Below are positions 57,618 to 60,000 of a stretch of DNA of 60,000 nt, piece by piece. This DNA is from Adiantum capillus-veneris (lineage: Eukaryota > Streptophyta > Polypodiopsida > Polypodiales > Pteridaceae). The position numbers and the translations under genes are program-made. The stretch covers positions 48,950,098-49,010,097 of the forward strand of contig CM043962.1 in assembly GCA_014529385.2 (NCBI GenBank). Reading direction: 5' to 3'. The notes under the pieces are model-generated. The model ran no database searches. It was given only the letters and a program-made list of their open reading frames with translations, and was not told the DNA's origin. The stretch's first letter is position 1, and each line of letters starts with the position of its first letter.

Positions 57618-57890
57618 TTGCATGATTATGAGAAGCATGATGATTTGAATGATAATGATTTGCATGATGGTTTGGATGATAAAGACAAGCATGATGATTT
57701 GCATGATCAAGATGTGATTTCTCACAAGCACGATGAGTTGCATACAGATGATGTGATTGTTCACAAGGATGAGGTATTAGTGAATGCTTTTTCTAGCGAA
57801 GCTAACCTCGTTGCAGATTCTATCAATCACGAAGGATCGATCTTGGCTCTCGAGCCTAGGTCCAAAGAACCCCCACAGGACGATTCGATC
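57618..57890 (+). other. Asp/His-rich repetitive linker
   Basis: In the protease frame after two stops, a stretch rich in HDDL, LHDG and HDEL units (57624-57760) is encoded by imperfect CATGATGATTTG repeats. It lies between protease and the following unknown frame. No known domain. Confidence 0.6.
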
Positions 57891-58640
57891 ATTCAGGAAG
57901 ACCGAACCCTCACAAGAAGTATTATGTGTTCGCATGATTGATATGCACGCATTATTCGAGTGTTTCATTCGTGAAGGTTTCCTGTATTTTAGTCAACATC
58001 GTTATGTGCTCCCTTTTCCTAGGCATGACATATTGTATGTTGAGCACGTTTCTCTCATGGATGAGCACGAATGTATGCGGATTGTTCATGAAAAGCTGAA
58101 AGGTATATATGTAAGGAAGTCACATTCCATGTCTCTTCCTTGGCATGACACAGTACCCGAAAGAGCACATGAAAGTGTGAGCACCAAGCATGGGCATTTC
58201 CGTTGTGAATTGCCACAGTTGATTGCTCTAGATCTTAAGAGAAAGATTCGAGCACATTGTTTGCATGTGTTTGATGAACGGGTTGTCACTCCGTCTATTG
58301 GTTCATCTACATTGCATGCACAGTCTTTACGGAAGACAAGATTTTTTCCAGTCACTTTACATGGAATAGGTATGTTCATGGTTTTGTGTTGGACATGGTT
58401 TCAGGAATTTTCAACCATGGAGATTTTTGAAGAAGAAAGAAGCATGACTCTCGACGAAGTTGAAGCATTGAAGGAGCCACAGAAGACTTTGTGTCGCTTT
58501 CGGCGTGGCCCAAAGAAGCAAGTGTTGCAGACCTTTATGAAGTTCAAGTACCGCATGACCCACACATCAGAGTGGGCCGGCGAAGAGTCTCTTCGCGATC
58601 TCCCTCGACGCCATACAATTCGGTACCAGTACCTCACTTT
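57890..58640 (+). pseudogene. Unrecognised reading frame in the place of RT/integrase
   Basis: An open frame (part of 57784-58740) of about 250 codons begins to read sensibly at EVLCVRMIDMHALFECFIRE. Later segments are GFLYFSQHRYVLPFPRHDIL, YVEHVSLMDEHECMRIVHEK, SLPWHDTVPERAHESVSTKH, HGHFRCELPQLIALDLKRKI and SMTLDEVEALKEPQKTLCRF. It has several His/Asp/Glu-rich parts, no transmembrane segment apart from a short hydrophobic stretch (GIGMFMVLCWTWF) and no motif of RT, RNase H, integrase, chromodomain or envelope that I can see. It could be an element-specific accessory protein, a captured host fragment, or the remains of a spacer. The lack of stops over this length in an otherwise damaged element is notable. 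The last 40 codons are shared with the fragment at 11.31 kb. Confidence 0.5.
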
Positions 58641-58653
58641 GAAAAGGAGGGGA
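58641..58653 (+). promoter_or_regulatory. Polypurine tract of the family 3 element
   Basis: GAAAAGGAGGGGA directly before the 3' LTR, the expected plus-strand primer; conserved at 11445-11457. Confidence 0.85.
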
Positions 58654-59867
58654 TGTCACGTGACACATCCCAACCCTATGTGTCCGTGGGCAAGCTACAC
58701 CATAACAGGGTTCCCCTCAAGTCCAGTCAGTTTAGATTAGAAGTGATCTGGCACTGTTGTGAGTCTATTCGTAGACCGTGCATGCCCAGTCACTCAGTGT
58801 AGATGCATATCCTCTGGTTGCACACCGCATAAGCATAAGCATTTCCATCAGAGTCAGTTTGGGGATTTTTCAAGTGACTTTATCCTATTTTTCCCTATTT
58901 TGACATTTTTCACTTATTTATTAAGTGACTTTTGTTGGGAACTCAGTAGGGCAAATTGGGTAAGTTAATATATAAGCAAACCCAAGTTAGCACAAAAGGG
59001 CAGATGAGAAAGGAGCACAGCAGGCTACCAAGCAACAGGTGTTCCCTCCCTCTCTCAACAAGACCCTCTCCAAGCCATCTTGGTGAGGCCACTCCACCAT
59101 CGCCATCCTCTCACCCTTCCTTGGCGTTTCTCAAGCATCAGCCATCGCCATCAAAGTCCCCCCTTTCCTGGCGTTTGTTCTCCCTACAAGCAGCCCCATC
59201 CTTGGCGTTTTTGGCTCGCCAAACCCTTGACATATTCAGCGTTTTGACTCACAGATTTCAGCCAAGTGCAGCGTTTTACTAACGCTAGCAATGCTGCCAA
59301 TTTCAGCGTTTTTCAGCATGGGAACTACTGCCACAGTCAGAGTTTTTTCAGCCTTCAACAATAGCAGCAAAACGCAGCCTGAACCCGATACATCATCAGC
59401 GTTTTTATCATCAGTATGACCCCTGACAAACCCGTCACATTCAGCCATAAAGACAGCAGAAAAACAGTCATTTTCAGCCACCGAACAGCCACGAAATTCA
59501 GCCAATAGAAGATCCCAGATTTCAGCCCGAAGTCGTCGTCATCACCGTCGTCGTCATCGGCATAGTCCAAGTTGCGTCAGTCCATTGCATACGCATTGTA
59601 CACCTTTGTGAAATCAAAGTAGACCACTCTCGCCGACGAGAGTGGGGCCTTCGGAGGAGGGTTTTACAAACTCTCGGGTGTCGTATCTCTCTTCTCTCTT
59701 TCTCTCAGTCTCATTCACTTGCACGCACAATATCCACTCACTTTGTTCGTGATCATAGCACTCTCCATAAGACGGAAGGCTCTCTCCTTCCCTAAGAACT
59801 AAAAGGAACCTTGAGCAAATAAAGATAATCTTGAGAAAATACAACATTCATTCTGCTGCACCTTACA
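58654..59867 (+). repeat. 3' LTR of the family 3 element
   Basis: TGTCACGTGACACATCC ... TCTGCTGCACCTTACA, followed by the TGAAG duplication. Hairpin CCACTCTCG-CCGA-CGAGAGTGG near 59624. Nearly the same as the 5' LTR. Confidence 0.95.
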
Positions 59868-59918
59868 TGAAGCACAAGCTTAGAATAATGGGACCACTTC
59901 TCATGCTTTAACATCTTA

Positions 59919-59919
<1 letters not shown>

Positions 59920-59964
<45 letters not shown>

Positions 59965-59968
59965 AGAG
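59920..59968. repeat. (AC)n(GA)n microsatellite
   Basis: About 20 CA units followed by four GA units. Confidence 0.95.
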
Positions 59969-60000
59969 ATTCCATTATCGTTCTCGAAGGTCAAATATGA

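Larger units (their letters stand above)
54133..59867 (+). mobile_element. Complete non-autonomous LTR retrotransposon, family 3
   Basis: Two LTRs (1218 and 1214 bp) that differ by about 15 substitutions and one 4-bp indel by eye, primer-binding site, gag and protease relics, an unrecognised frame, polypurine tract, and the 5-bp duplication TGAAG on both sides (54128-54132, 59868-59872). No reverse transcriptase, RNase H or integrase anywhere in the 3.3-kb interior. It must have been moved by enzymes of another element. Parts of the same family lie at 11.3-14.7 kb. Confidence 0.93.

Noticed and set aside
57784-57890. Start of the 318-codon frame at 57784
   Set aside because: The first 35 codons overlap the better gag-protease frame and read as a shadow; coding character starts near 57890.

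Overview
The window is nuclear DNA of a land plant with a large, repeat-rich genome. The intron-split genes, the plant-type rhomboid gene, the PPR relic whose repeat wording resembles fern PPR proteins, the many Ty3/gypsy, LINE and SINE relics and the very long GA/TC, AC and poly-C/G tracts suggest a leptosporangiate fern (Ceratopteris-like). That assignment is inference; nothing here is prokaryotic, and most ATG-to-stop stretches are chance or microsatellite readings.

Layout. 1-6.9 kb: mostly anonymous, with TC, C and AC tracts, two head-to-tail LINE 3' relics (2.7-3.4 kb) and an unusual array of short hairpins with a constant 19-nt loop (4.93-5.18 kb). 7.0-8.3 kb: a decayed PPR gene. 11.0-16.4 kb: partial copies and LTRs of one Ty3/gypsy-like family (family 3), between two inverted repeat arms. 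17.1-26.4 kb: a degenerate LINE 5' half, a decayed Ty3/gypsy pol region (family 1), a tRNA-derived SINE array set in GA tracts, and a chimeric LINE 3' half. 27.5-41.4 kb: the one clearly real, probably functional gene, an orthologue of plant RBL15 (rhomboid plus UBA domain), with 11 visible exons and a 9.3-kb intron that holds a deleted Ty3/gypsy element (family 2), three of its LTRs, an inverted LTR-like repeat and a LINE fragment. 41.9-45.3 kb: a LINE on the minus strand with RT and C-terminal zinc finger. 45.5-47.0 kb: a microsatellite/minisatellite block. 47-52.5 kb: mostly anonymous, with a gag relic and small tandem duplications. 52.5-53.4 kb: a SINE with target-site duplications, next to a terminal exon of an unnamed minus-strand gene. 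54.13-59.87 kb: a structurally complete, young LTR element of family 3 (TSD TGAAG, LTRs about 99% alike by eye). It carries gag and protease relics but no reverse transcriptase or integrase; an unrecognised reading frame sits in their place.

The genes do not form an operon or pathway. The RBL15-like protease is a host membrane enzyme; almost everything else is retroelement history around and inside it. The points most worth following are the constant-loop/variable-stem hairpin array, the non-autonomous family 3 element and its extra frame, a 216-bp TG...CA insertion with perfect TSDs in an integrase gene, and the repeated coupling of retroposon ends to GA/TC microsatellites.
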